Assembly (NCBI GenBank): GCA_964019055.1
Contig: OZ025211.1
Location: 7,690,400 to 7,754,399 of the forward strand
DNA: 64,000 nt
From: Anthopleura xanthogrammica
Lineage: Eukaryota; Cnidaria; Anthozoa; Actiniaria; Actiniidae
Direction: 5' to 3'
Shown in pieces: positions 25,736 through 36,514 of this stretch. A program made the translations under genes and the position numbers. The stretch's first letter is position 1. Every line of letters begins with the position of its first letter. Under the pieces are notes generated by a model. It was not told where the DNA came from, did not search any database, and was given only the letters and a program-made list of their open reading frames with translations.

Positions 25736-28700
25736 TCAATTGATTGAACATCCATAGAGCTCTGCTCTCATGGCAGTCCACGAGTTCCATGACTGGACAA
25801 CAATACGAACATATCGAGCTACAAAACCAATGGCGAAAGAGTTGGTAACCACTGAAGGCCTGTCAACGTTTCCATCAAATATCTGGAATGACAATAAAAA
25901 AGGGATGAGGGGATGGGGGATGGGGGATGGGGGATGGGGGATGGGGGATGGGGGATGGGGGATGGGGGATGGGGGATGGGGGATGGGGGATGGGGGATGG
26001 GGGATGGGGGATGGGGGATGGGGGATGGGGGATGGGGGATGGGAATGAGGATGGCTGAAATGACCGCCGATTGACGATGGCTGGGGTTGGGAATAGGAAT
26101 AAGGATGACTTAATCATGCATGGTCGAAAGTAAAATTAAAATCACATTAAAATCACATTCGTTACAGACCTTGGCAACGCCATTTTCTTCGTAAAACTGA
26201 AAATCTTTATCTTCACTTCTGCGGTAAGCAATTTTGTAGCTTGTCACCCAAAATTCTTTCTGGACATGTCCTTGTGTGGCAATTCCAGTCAGTTTGAAAA
26301 CTCCATTCAGATCCACCTGCAAGTATTGGCCGATTTCGTTTGTTCCTGCTCCCCATTCATCTGTGTTCTTCAGCCTACCAGCCGTGGCTTGTGATGATGA
26401 AAAGGAAGATGAAGCTGTTAGAGAAGAATCAGGAATTCGACGGTCCTCTAGCCCCAGCGCACCAGTGCAATAGTCTGTAGGGGTGATTGGAAAACATTGA
26501 TTAAACATTAGGTTGATACGTACAATTCAGTACTGATTACTGGGTTGCTATGGTAGCAAACCAGTCTTAAAATGAGATCCGTTTTTCGGGCGTCAGGTAG
26601 ACCATAATTTTACACGTCATGATTGGTCGAGAACTTGTAAACAATGTCCAATGTTCAATGAAGTTGCCACACGACATCGAGGACGATGTATTTATAGTTT
26701 TTAGTGTTGTGTCACCATTAATTCATTCGTTCAGGGTTCGTGAAGTACTAGTTTGTCTGTAGGCATGTTGCGTACTTTTGTCTTTAGGTTTTTTAACGCT
26801 ACGCTTAAACTACTTACCAACACACACGCCGTACGTGGTAGACACACACTAAAAGATGTTATTGAGCGATTTTGGAACGGGTTGGTCCACGTACTCAAAG
26901 AGAGAAGTCTGAGAATCTATGAGCTATCTTTGAGAATCTATGAGCAAACTACGGTATGAGAATCGTAGAACTAGACAAACTAGTCAAAATAGACTAAGAG
27001 AATCTATAAACTACCTAGCTATGATCAAACTAGATCTTACCAGATCTCAGATACAAAAAAATATACTGAGACAAACTACAGAACGAGAGACAAACTACAA
27101 AACGAGTGACAAACAAAGCTTTGATGAAAGCTGACTCCAAGAACTTGTAGAAGTCAGACGAGCTGATAGTGATCTACAAGAAAGCGAACTGCCAAGACTC
27201 CTTGTTGAATATTTCCATTTATGAAAATACAGAAAACAAAAACTGAGGGAAAAACAAATGACCAGTTAAACACATTTTGGCTAAGAGTATTTACATTGAT
27301 AAAACGTTTGTTTTGCAGCGAACAGTTTCGATACTGAAATAGATATGTTTATTTCATCAGCTAGTCTTGAAAGGTACTCTAGTAGGTCAAGTAGAAATAT
27401 AATATGCGTTGACAAGTCAGTAACGCAACACTAATGTCTTACTAGAATTTAAAATGTTTTTAATAAAGGGGGACTTTGAACCCAAAGTATATAGGAATGG
27501 TGGGTGGGCGAGCTCTCGCACAGGCAACCCAGTGAACGCTCCAAGAGCGTCTAGTTATTCGATGTAATCCGAACGAGATAGAACATTCTAAACAAGCTAT
27601 TTTGGTCACTCAAAACATTCGGAGAAACCCAATGACTTTTTCTGTGTTCCAAACAGAAAACTTCACAGTGTGCAAATTGATTTTCGAAAAACTAGGTTTA
27701 TTTAGCTTCCAGAAAATGTATACTTTTATATAATGATATTGAAAAGGCAGCGTGAAATTTGGCTCGCACGTAAAGTGATTTCCAAGGACTCGAAGGTATC
27801 CTGATGTTTTTCATTTCTTAAAGTATTGTATGTCAGGCACCAGGGGCACTTTAACAATAAGATTTGTCAAAATCTGGAGGGTGATTGGAAAACACTGATC
27901 CAGCTTTAGAGAAAACTGAGACACACATTTCCCTTCTTCTTCCACAGTCTTGTCGGTTAAATGATGGTCTTAAGGAGGCTCGAAACGGTTTTTCTTGTTC
28001 CAAAAAATCTCATACTTAAACTAAGACAACTCAAAAAATGGACTGTAGTTTTTTAACATGCCAATTTTGAACGATTTTTTGGTTATGATTTTTTAAATGA
28101 AAAACTTTAGATAGATTCTACATTTTGGTTATTTTCATTCCAATCTTCACTTTAAACTAAAATAGAAAAATTTGAACGTCTGTTTTTATTTCATTTTTAT
28201 GTCATTTGTATTATCCTTGTAAATTAAGGGGGAAAATCGAGATTTTCTCTGATTTGGCTGCTGAAATAGTACTGTAATCATAATGTTGCAAGGAATGTTG
28301 CACCGTATATCTGAGCCTTTATGGTCTTTGGTCTTCTGGGTCAACTTACTGTCAGTTTTTCAGGGTCTTTTTTGTTAGTGTATATGCAAGTTCAAAACCC
28401 TTTCTAGCCTCCTTAAAATGAATCATTTACTCACCTAAACATTGAAAGCTTGTTTGGTCAGGGTTCAGAAAACATCGTTTACCCGTTCCAGTGCACAGTT
28501 TATCGCTGCACCACCCAATCGAGCGGAAAATGTTAACCAAAAACGTTCCACCGGCAGGATCTTCTCCAAACCCTTCCGGATGAGACAAGTTGGTCGCATT
28601 ATTAAGCTCGCAAACTTCTGTTCTTGGATAAAAGTTGATACTGTAGCAATCGATGCGAGATTCACATTTCATCATGCACTGAGAGTGCAGCGTGATAGAT

Positions 28701-28909
28701 TGGAATGTCGCAATAACATGGGTTTTGTTGAGGACTTTTCTTTGGTCGGTATAGTGGGCTCCGAATTCGAAAACCAGTTGTGAAGAGACGTCTAGGACCT
28801 GCGAACATGTTGTTGGCATCCAGAAAAATACTATTAAAAACCACTGAAGAAATACTTTGGTCAAAACACTGGCAGCGAATTTCATCTGGGAATTCGAAGG
28901 CAATTCCAT
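25736..28909 (-). CDS. Secreted PAN/EGF-like/F5-8C (discoidin) domain protein
   Basis: Three exons: 28435-28909 (ATG at 28909), 26170-26474, 25736-25882 (TGA at 25736). Phases match and give 308 residues. Residues about 19-36 (VFLQWFLIVFFWMPTTCS) look like a signal peptide. Residues about 50-130 hold a cysteine-bearing PAN/apple-like segment (CMMKCE, CYSINF, CELNN). Residues about 133-158 form an EGF-like start (CSDKLCTGTGKRC). From about 161 a discoidin domain runs to the end: it opens with CTGALGLEDRRIPDSSLTAS, has the core QYLQVDLNGVFKLTGIATQG, and closes with ARYVRI and ELYGC. Such domains bind glycans or lipids outside the cell. The precise orthologue is unknown. Four residues follow the closing region (SIN and stop), so no membrane anchor is encoded. 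Confidence 0.85.
25911..26042. repeat. GGGGATG heptamer minisatellite, about 18 copies
   Basis: Near-perfect tandem GGGGATG over about 130 bp. It occupies nearly half of the 287-bp intron between the last two exons of the discoidin gene. The G-rich strand is the template strand and has runs suited to G-quadruplexes; the transcript would be C-rich. Apparent ORFs through it on either strand are repeat artefacts. Confidence 0.9.
26475..27969. other. Discoidin-gene intron, part 1
   Basis: Noncoding by splice context. A stretch at 26880-27150 has repeated GAGAATCTATGAG and CAAACTA words and weak Arg/Glu-rich ORFs; it may be a decayed repeat. Nothing firm. Confidence 0.45.
27974..28412. mobile_element. 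TTAA-flanked MITE (piggyBac-like target site)
   Basis: GGAGGCTCGAAACGG at left and CTAGCCTCC at right are inverted. TTAA abuts both ends (27970-27973 and 28413-28416). About 439 bp, noncoding. It ends 22 bp from the first exon of the discoidin gene. TTAA duplication is typical of piggyBac-type elements; the ends are too short to be sure. Confidence 0.55.
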
Positions 28910-29160
28910 GGTAACTGGGGGGAAATACTGAATGCGCGTGTGAGCTAGATGTAGAGAATTTTTCTTACAATTGGCTATGGATTTCTTCTCACTGGAATCC
29001 TATGTCAAGTGATTTTAAAATAATTTCTGACTATTTTTCAATAGATTTGTTGTTCCTAAAGACGGTTCATGCGTCATCTATAAATTTACTCAACAGGGCG
29101 CAGGGATAACAATTTGGGAGCTAGTACAATGGTACCGCGTTCAGCTAGTTACTCAATTAT
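28910..29160. other. Upstream region of the discoidin gene
   Basis: Presumed 5' UTR/promoter of the minus-strand gene starting at 28909. No clear motif. Confidence 0.3.
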
Positions 29161-29165
29161 GAATG

Positions 29166-29447
29166 GTAATATAGAACTGAATGAGTGCAATTTTGGGCTG
29201 AAATCGCAAGAGTGATTAATCACGAGTGTGATTTCAGCCCAAAACTGCACGGCAGAAAGCTCTATTACCTATTAATCATATCCATTTCGAAATCTCAATA
29301 CTCAACAGTTATATGTAGCTTCAAAAATGTTTGGTTCACAAAATGATGCTATTAATGATTCAAAATAGTGCGATTAATGCTTAAATCGCACACTTTTTAA
29401 CCAATCAGATTGCAAGATTTCAAATGATTTCAAAATGGATATGATTA
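29166..29447 (-). mobile_element. Composite double-foldback element B, copy 2
   Basis: Carries the same two palindromes as 10017-10352 but in reverse order and orientation: GGTAATATAGAACTGAATG through its inverse near 29270, then ATTAATCATATCCATTTCG through AAATGGATATGATTAA near 29447. A whole-element inverted copy shows that the composite moves as one unit. Confidence 0.65.
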
Positions 29448-29896
29448 AACATGAAAGACACCTGGGGATTCGAAAGGCTAAACTTCATTTCATGCTGTAA
29501 TATAGGGCTCTGTGTGTGGCCATGGGTTTCACCTCAGTATAGGTGAACTTTTAACTTTTAGGATTAGTGTTAACCTTATGAATTATCAATAAGTATCTGA
29601 TTGCGAGCAGGTTATGCGAACATCTCTGCAAACTCCTTGGCATTACTATTATTACAACATTTTGACCACAACCACCGTTGCAGGTTTGATTTTAGGAATT
29701 AGGATCCTCTAATAATGAATGCCGGACGGGAATCATTGAAGAAGAACTATTTATCATGTGAATCTGCTGTTACATTCCATTTCTTAATATTCATTTTATA
29801 TTTTTGAATTGAACGTCAAATTTTATGAAGTCGGTTTAATTTGTTTTAGAGAGCTGTCAAAGTTAATTTATGGTTTCGATCATGCCTCTCTTATTA

Positions 29897-30030
29897 GACC
29901 CTTTACCGACACGTGACGTCAAACCAGCTTGATTTGGAGGACAAAACAAAAGAATTTCAATCTCCTGAGAATTTGAACCTATCGTTTCCTTCTTCAAATT
30001 AAGCTGCATTCCGTAGTATTGCAAGGGGTC
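29897..30030. mobile_element. MITE family A, copy 2 (best TA-flanked copy)
   Basis: GACCCTTTACCGACACGTGA at left; TGCAAGGGGTC at right; TA duplicated at 29895-29896 and 30031-30032. Interior words match the copies at 9880 and 32780. 134 bp. Confidence 0.75.
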
Positions 30031-30608
30031 TATACTTGGCTTAAGAACCTGGCGACAAGCCAAATTAGTGTATAACCAATTATATTTTTTTGATATTCAA
30101 AATTCATCGATCCGCCAAATTTTGATTATTGAATCAGCGCGGGCTATAAAGATTTTTAAAAAAATCTCGAATAATTTTTCAGATCTAGAAAGTTTTTAAT
30201 GTTCAACGTCTTCAACGAGATAAAAAAAACCCTTCAATTTTATATCTCCAAATAAAGTTCAATTCCGAGGGTTTTCCTCCAACTGCAAAACCTTTGATAA
30301 GACTGTGTGTTGTTTCAAGGTATCGATAAAATTTGAAGTTTAAAGTTGAAGTTACAGGAAACGTTTCTTCTTCTTCTTTCTCCTAGCTCCTTGTAGAGTT
30401 TGAGGCGAGGCACAAATCTTTCCATCTTTGTCTATCCATGGCAGCCCTTTCTGCTTCCTTCCAACTCCGCCAACAGGAAACGTTTGCCTGTCACTAAATT
30501 GTGATACTTTCATTGATGTTTCTTGACTTTATCAGGGAGTCACCTCCCTGACTTTATCGACTGCATGATATTCTTTTTTAATACGTACGGCTCTGGAATC
30601 TTTGAATA
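30031..30608. other. Intergenic DNA, nothing recognised
   Basis: AT-rich, no coding or repeat signal that can be supported apart from an isolated short palindrome near 30535-30556. Confidence 0.5.
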
Positions 30609-30778
30609 GACCATTTTCGAAATGCGCGAGCGCTTTCAAAAATATCGCAGGCGCAGACATGAAAAAGAGGCATTTTCGGGCAAGATCACGCGCGCTATTG
30701 ACTCTGCCCGAAAATGCCTCGAGATCATGTCTGCACCTGCGATATTTTTGAAAGCGCTCGCGCATCTCGAAAATGGTC
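30609..30778. mobile_element. 170-bp near-perfect foldback MITE, TA target site
   Basis: GACCATTTTCGAAATGCGCG at left pairs with its inverse at right through about 75 bp per arm. TA flanks both sides (30607-30608, 30779-30780). Because it is a palindrome, both strands read almost the same peptide (MRERFQKYRR...), which is an artefact and not a gene. Confidence 0.75.
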
Positions 30779-30789
30779 TACTACAACCA

Positions 30790-32227
30790 TCTTGTAAACT
30801 TTACCATGAAATACTGATGTGGTTGAAAGTTTTTGATATTAATCTACCTCCTCCAAATTTAACTTCAATTATAATAGGGCCTTGTTTATGTTTCAAATTT
30901 TCTACATTAGTCAATTTTGTCCTTCTTATCTATAAATTCTATATTTATAGAGCAAGAAGTAAGTGTTGTCAGCTCAATTTAAAAGGCTTCAAAGCATTTT
31001 TTCCAATATTATATACAAATTGAATACAATATCGCTGTAAAAAATAATAATATGCATATCCATCTGACAAAATATAACAACTTAAGAAAAGCGTTAAACA
31101 TTATGTGAAATTTAAACTTTTATTAATTTGTAATTGATCTCATGAAAAAGTTAAATAAAGGCGAAAAATTTTTTTTTTCTTATAATCGATTAGAGAGAAT
31201 AAACACTCGTGCTTTATGGGACTTAATGCTCCTCGCAATGATAGAAAGCCACTCGAGTGTTCCATAATGAATTCGCTTTTATTTTCTAACCATTTAAAAT
31301 ATATTTTAAAGTCAAAAAAAAAAAAAAAAAAAGAATTACAACCATTATCGTTGAAGTGCGACCCCCGGTTTTAGATGATCAGAGGATTAAAATCTTTAAT
31401 TTAGTCCAAAACCTTCGTCAAAAATGTAAGTTTTCTAGTTTAGTTCTATGATTAGTTCCGGCTGTCGAAATGCTATAGTTGGCAAACGAGGCATCACTAA
31501 CTTCGAGATAAAGAGTGAAAAGAAAAAAGGAAAAAGCAAAAGCAAAAGATTTAAACAATCAGAAACTAGCTTGAGTCAGTTTCGACGTAAATTTTTAAAT
31601 TCTCAGTCTCCGTCCGCCCAACTGCGCGCGACTACAGACAGCTTAGCCTTTCAGTGATACGTTCCTTCGTTCGCTCGTTCGTTCACTATCCCTCTTCTCC
31701 AAATTAACCGACAAATATCAGTTCCTTATCTATAAAGCTGAAAATAGTTTAAAAACGCAAAAGCAAAACAAAAAAACCCTGACGAAATCCTGAAGAACTG
31801 TGATATTTACCCTTGTCGAGTAACTTGACGTTATAACCGGAACAAAAATCTCACTAATTAACGTAAGCTTTTGTATTTATAGACACAATAGTCGATATTG
31901 TTCGGTATGATTAGTAGTTACCATGACAACGGGGTCACATCACATGCCCGTCCATACCATATAGTCACTTTACTTTTATCCTTCCGCGAAAAATCTACAG
32001 TTTGTGCGTCAAGAAACTATTATTATCAACTTATATTCATATACCAAACGTTTTAATCTTTCTATTTTTTTTAAAAAAGTCGAAATTTAGGAGATTTTGA
32101 TCGTGGATCAAATCATTCGAGGACAAATGTATAGAATTCCTTGATCGTCTTGTGTTGAATGTGGCTGGCGTAGTTGATTTTCTCGAAATCATTTTCTCTA
32201 AGTAAAGAGTTCAAATTCTACGGCAAG
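30790..32227. other. Intergenic DNA and presumed 5' UTR of the E/K/P-rich gene
   Basis: AT-rich with an A-run at about 31315-31332. Shortly before 32228 the sequence would be 5' UTR. No other feature supported. Confidence 0.5.
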
Positions 32228-35200
32228 ATGTCTGAAGAAACGAAGAAAAGTGTTAAACCTGAAAGTACAGCAGATGGAGGCGAACGTCAAGTAAAAGGTA
32301 AGATATCAACTCTCCAGTTTAAGTGATTAGATTTTCTATTCCACGAAGTCGAAATATTGCTGTCAAATCTTTATTTGCTGCTGTCTTGTTCATCGTAAAC
32401 CTTATTTTAATGGAGAGCGACGTCAGTTCGAATAGTTAATGGTTTGTGATTTATTATACTTGAGTACAGTCAAAATCAAGATGCTCACAATTTAGATCAA
32501 GATGATTGTGTAATTGAATTAGGTCAGAATAATAACTTAAATCTTCCTGAAAGTTATTATTAATGTTTGAAAAAAAAAAGAAAAAAAACGATTTCACTCA
32601 ATATGATAATCTCACACACTGATTTTATACTTAAAATATTCATAACTAATGCTGTATTTATTGAGATGTATCTCTGATAAATCTTGTTGTATGCACACCT
32701 ATTGCAAAAGAGGTTGTCGGAACCAAAGGAGATATATGTAGCCAGGCAACAGGCGATATGTCATTCACCAAAAGAAATAGACCCCTTGCATATGATGTCA
32801 AACCAGCTTGATTCTGTGGATGAGACAAAAGAAAGATTGAAATAAACTTATCTGCACAGGAAAGAAATAATTCAGTGAAGTTGAACTTTAGAAACTCTGT
32901 ACTTTAAAAACTTATCAAGTAAAGCTTTCAATTCACACCATGAGCCTTGATCTCTAAGTGACAAGATGGTAAATGTCACGCCTTCTTGCTTTCACGTGCC
33001 TTAGGAGCATGTGACAGCAAGAGTTGGTCCCACATGTGGGGGATTTGGTGACGGCCCCCCTCTCTCATTTCCCATCTTGTCACTTAGTGATCAAGGCTCA
33101 TGGTGTGAGTCGAAAGCTTTACTTGGTAAGTTTTTCATGCATAGAGTTTCAAAATTTCAACTTCACTGAACCAAGACAAATGAATTTTAATCTCCTGAGA
33201 GTTAGAACCTATTGTTTTAATTGTTCTGAATTGCTGCAAGGGGTCTTTTGTGGGCTGGTGCATCTAAAACTATTTAAGAGATTCAAAAGCATTGTCTTGT
33301 CTCTAAAGATTTTAGTCCACTTGCTGGTCTTAATTCAGACCTTTTGGAAATAAATGAAAATGAAAATGGGGGATCCAAATGTAAACCGAGTGAAAAAATT
33401 GAACTATTTAAATAAAACAATGATTGAAACTAGAGGGTCTGGACTGCCATGATCCTACCCCTGGAGCCATTACTAGAAATGTATGGTGTCCTTCCCAAAC
33501 ATCCTTCCAAACCATACATTCTTTGTATTTTCAAAATAATTTAAAATTCCATGAATAACAAAATTTTGTTACAATTTCCAAAAAAATTGTTTAAGTTAAT
33601 TTTGAGGAACTTGGTTCCAGTCCCTTGCTCAATATGGAGAAGGCTAATAGTCTCCTTCACAGTTCCCTGTGCCATCTTGAAAGGTAGCCGGACCTTTAGC
33701 ATTGGATTGAGACATGAGGTGACCTTGCAATGATAGAGACCTTTTTTAACACCTTGGACAGTTATTCACATGTCTCTATCATTGCAAGGTCATCTTGTGT
33801 CTCACTTCGATGCCAAGACCCGGCTACCTTTCAAGATGGCGCAGAGAACTGTGAAGGGGACTATTGATGCTGTATTTTCTCAATGAACAAAATTTGGTCA
33901 TTTCCTTCAGTTGCTAAGTCTTCATGTGGTTTGATATATGATTTGGGATTAGATTTTGATAAGTAAGTTTGAAAGTACAATATTAGGATATAGGATAACA
34001 AGGTATTGTATTTATGCAAAGTGCCCCTCAAAGTTGAGAATAAGAAACCAGTGAATAGAAATTTTCTGGACAGAACTTTACACTTCTAAATAAGCTAGAC
34101 CTTATAAAAAGCTCTATAACCAAGAGATATGTGGTTATAACTTGCCAATAGAATGAACTACGATAGCCAAAAATCTCTGCAATTCACCATTGGCTCAAAT
34201 AAGCAGTTCTTAGGGATGCCCAGAAAATATTCGGCATACCTCCCTTCCCTAAGGAGGGAATAATGTCAGATGATTTTTAAGTTAAAATTCTTTTTCCTTT
34301 TTCCCCTCAAGATACTGAAGTGAAAGATGCAGCCAAAGATACAAATACTGAAAGCAAGCCTGAGAATCCTGCACCTGTGAATGAGACAGAAGGACAACCT
34401 GAAAAACCAGAAAAACCGGAATCAGGGCAAGAAGGAACCAATGAACAAGCAGAGCCTGAAAAGACAACGGAAGGAGAAGAAAACAAAGACAAAAAAGAGT
34501 CTGAACAAGAAACCCCTGCAGAGGCTGCAAAAGATACAGAAGGGGGTGAAAAGCCAGCAGATAGTGACGGAGAAAAGAAGGCAGATTCAGGAGCTGGGGG
34601 GGATTCTCCTGACAAAACATCAGAATCAGAAAAGCCAACAGAAAAAGAGCCCGATGCTGAAAGCCAGCCTGCAAAGGAGACAAAAGAAGGAGAAAGCCAA
34701 GAAAATCCACAAGAAAAAGGAGAAAACAACGAGGATTCACCAAAAGATGCTGCAGGTTCAGAAGAACCTGGTGAGGAACCCAACAAACCTGCTGAACAAG
34801 TAAAGAGTCCGGAAGAACCTGCTAAAGAAGTAGGTGAACCAGAAAAACCCGAAAAGCAAGAAACTGGATCAGAAAAAACGGATGAACAGGAAAAAGAACC
34901 AGAGAAACCTGCTGAACAAGAAGGGGAACCAGCAAAACCTGTTGAGCCAGAAAAGACAACTGACCACGAAGCTGAGCCTGAAAAACCTGCTGTGCAAGAA
35001 AACGAGGCAGAAAAACCTGCAGATCCAGAAAAACCAGCAGAATTGGACAGCCAATCTCAGGAAAAACCTGCTGAACAAGAAAAGGCTGATAATCAAGAAA
35101 AACCTGCTGAACAAGAAAAACCTGATGAATCAAAGGAAACTGGTTCAGATCAACCCGCAACTGATGAGGCGAAACCAGTTGAACAAGAACTTTCCGAGAA

Positions 35201-36514
35201 TGCCGAGAAAGTTTCCGATAAAGAGAGTGAATCAGAAAAAAACACTGAAAAGGAGGACGAACAAGAAAAACCCGCTGAAAATGAAACAGAACAAGAAAAA
35301 CAAGTCGAGGGGGATGGAACAGAGAAACCTGTCGAGAAAGATGTAGACACAGTCGAACAAGGACATTCAGCGGAACCCATACAACGGCCTTCAGTGTCGG
35401 AGTCAGAAAAGTCTGGAGCAAGGAAGGAGTCTCTAACAAGAGACCATCCTGATAGCACACCCAGAACAAGGTCCAAAGATGATCTTCATGGGAAACAGCA
35501 CGCAGATAGAAGGCTTGTCTATGAACTAGAACGAAAACAGGAACAAGAATTAGAATACCAAAAGAAAATTCATAACCTACAAAAAGAGATCGCCCGATTG
35601 AAAGGAAGCGGCTCAAGTCAAGGTAAGACTCTATATATTCTCTCCTTGCCCATCCCCCCCCCCCCCATCTCCCGCGTCCATCAGTTGTGGTATACTACTG
35701 ATGGGCGTGGGAGACGGGGGGCGATGGGCAAGGAGACAATAAATCCTCCACTTTTTTGTCAGTATTGTTTTCCTCTTAGTAAGATAAGATGAAATCTCTC
35801 GATCTTATCTCAGAGGCGGTAGCGCAACTCGGAACACTTAGGCCACGTAGGTGCTTGTTGTGCCGTGAACGTGCCGTGCCAATCTAGCATTTTGATTGGA
35901 TGACCATGCGCTGTGTGTTCAACAAATGTTGTTAATCCTTATCGTGACCGTGACGGGATTTTTTCTCATTCAAACGAAATCTAACCAACGTAAAGAGCAT
36001 CAAATTAAGCTTGCTTCAATAAACCTTTTGCAGTGTGTCAGAGCGCGTGTCATTCATTCCCTTCAGAATAATTCCTTTATTTATGAGCAAAGCAACGAAA
36101 ATTGTCCTCCGCAAGTGAGATTGTTTGAAATGGGGAAACATTACGCCCAAAGTATAGAAGAGTCTGCTTGTAGTTCTTCTCAAAATTATCAATGATTCAT
36201 TCACTTATACAAATTCCTTTCAACTCACAGCTTTAGAAAACAGTTCAAATCAGGACATATTATGGCAGCAGAAGAACCACGATTTGCAGAGGGATTTGGA
36301 AACATCAGACAGAAAAATCAAGGACCTCCAACTGAGATTAAAACGGTCAACCAAAGATGGACAGCTGAAGGATGACAGGATGACATACCTGGAGAAAGAA
36401 ATTGAGGACCTGCGAGAACGCTCGAAGAAGGCCGAAGAAACTTATAATAACAATTTATCTGCACAACAAACACAGGACAAGAAAAGTCAATCTTCCGTCT
36501 GCTTGATCTTATGA
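32228..36514 (+). CDS. Acidic E/K/P-rich, coiled-coil protein with C-terminal CaaX box
   Basis: Three exons: 32228-32297 (MSEETKKSVKPES start), 34312-35622, 36231-36514, all GT-AG with matching phase, encoding 554 residues. Exon 2 encodes a long low-complexity, highly charged region of degenerate EKPAEQE-type repeats, expected to be disordered. Its last part and exon 3 form two heptad-like helices (LVYELERKQEQELEYQKK; LEKEIEDLRERSKKAEE). The protein ends SSVCLIL, so the last four residues CLIL fit a CaaX box with X = Leu, the geranylgeranyltransferase I preference. The frame stays open through the start of intron 2 to 35792, so retention would give a form without the second coil and the lipid motif. 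No family recognised; the role is unknown, with membrane association inferred. Confidence 0.8.
32780..33245. mobile_element. MITE family A, copy 3, split by a nested insertion
   Basis: Left end GACCCCTTGCATATGATGTC and right end GCTGCAAGGGGTC match family A. The expected interior (CAAAAGAA ... TAATCTCCTGAGAGTTAGAA) is interrupted by about 300 bp of a different foldback. Lies in intron 1 of the E/K/P-rich gene. Confidence 0.7.
32871..33170. mobile_element. Foldback element nested in MITE family A
   Basis: TTCAGTGAAGTTGAACTTT at left pairs with its inverse AACTTCACTGAA at right. Inner arms also pair (CACCATGAGCCTTGATC with GATCAAGGCTCATGGTG). Repeated AGACAAA[AT]GAA words on both outer sides (near 32825 and 33175) could be a target duplication or original host sequence. 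Confidence 0.65.
33648..33864. mobile_element. MITE family D, copy 1
   Basis: Long inverted arms: TCTCCTTCACAGTTCCCTG against its counterpart near 33860, and GACCTTGCAATGATAGAGACC at the centre. Copy 2 with the same order is at 53936-54145. About 217 bp, noncoding. Confidence 0.75.
35641..35736. repeat. Strong hairpin 19 bp after a splice donor
   Basis: TCTCCTTGCCCATCC...CATCAG pairs with CTGATGGGCGTGGGAGA...GGGCAAGGAGA, arms about 40 bp, loop about 15 bp. It lies in intron 2 of the E/K/P-rich gene, close to donor 35623. Confidence 0.7.

Noticed and set aside
25770..26117. WGMGDGG and PSPIPHP repeat ORFs
   Set aside because: Translations of the GGGGATG minisatellite inside an intron.
26753..27134. 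Arg/Glu-rich overlapping ORFs
   Set aside because: Lie inside the discoidin-gene intron and consist of degenerate repeated words; no homology recognised.
30532..31023. Similar MRERFQKYRR peptides on both strands
   Set aside because: Consequence of the palindromic MITE at 30609-30778.
31448..31657. 69-residue Lys/Ser-rich ORF
   Set aside because: No splice continuity with the gene at 32228, no domain, short length; likely chance.
34282..35616. Several long ORFs antisense or out of frame to the E/K/P-rich exon
   Set aside because: Shadows caused by strongly biased GAA/AAA/CCT codon use in the real exon; no splice or family support.
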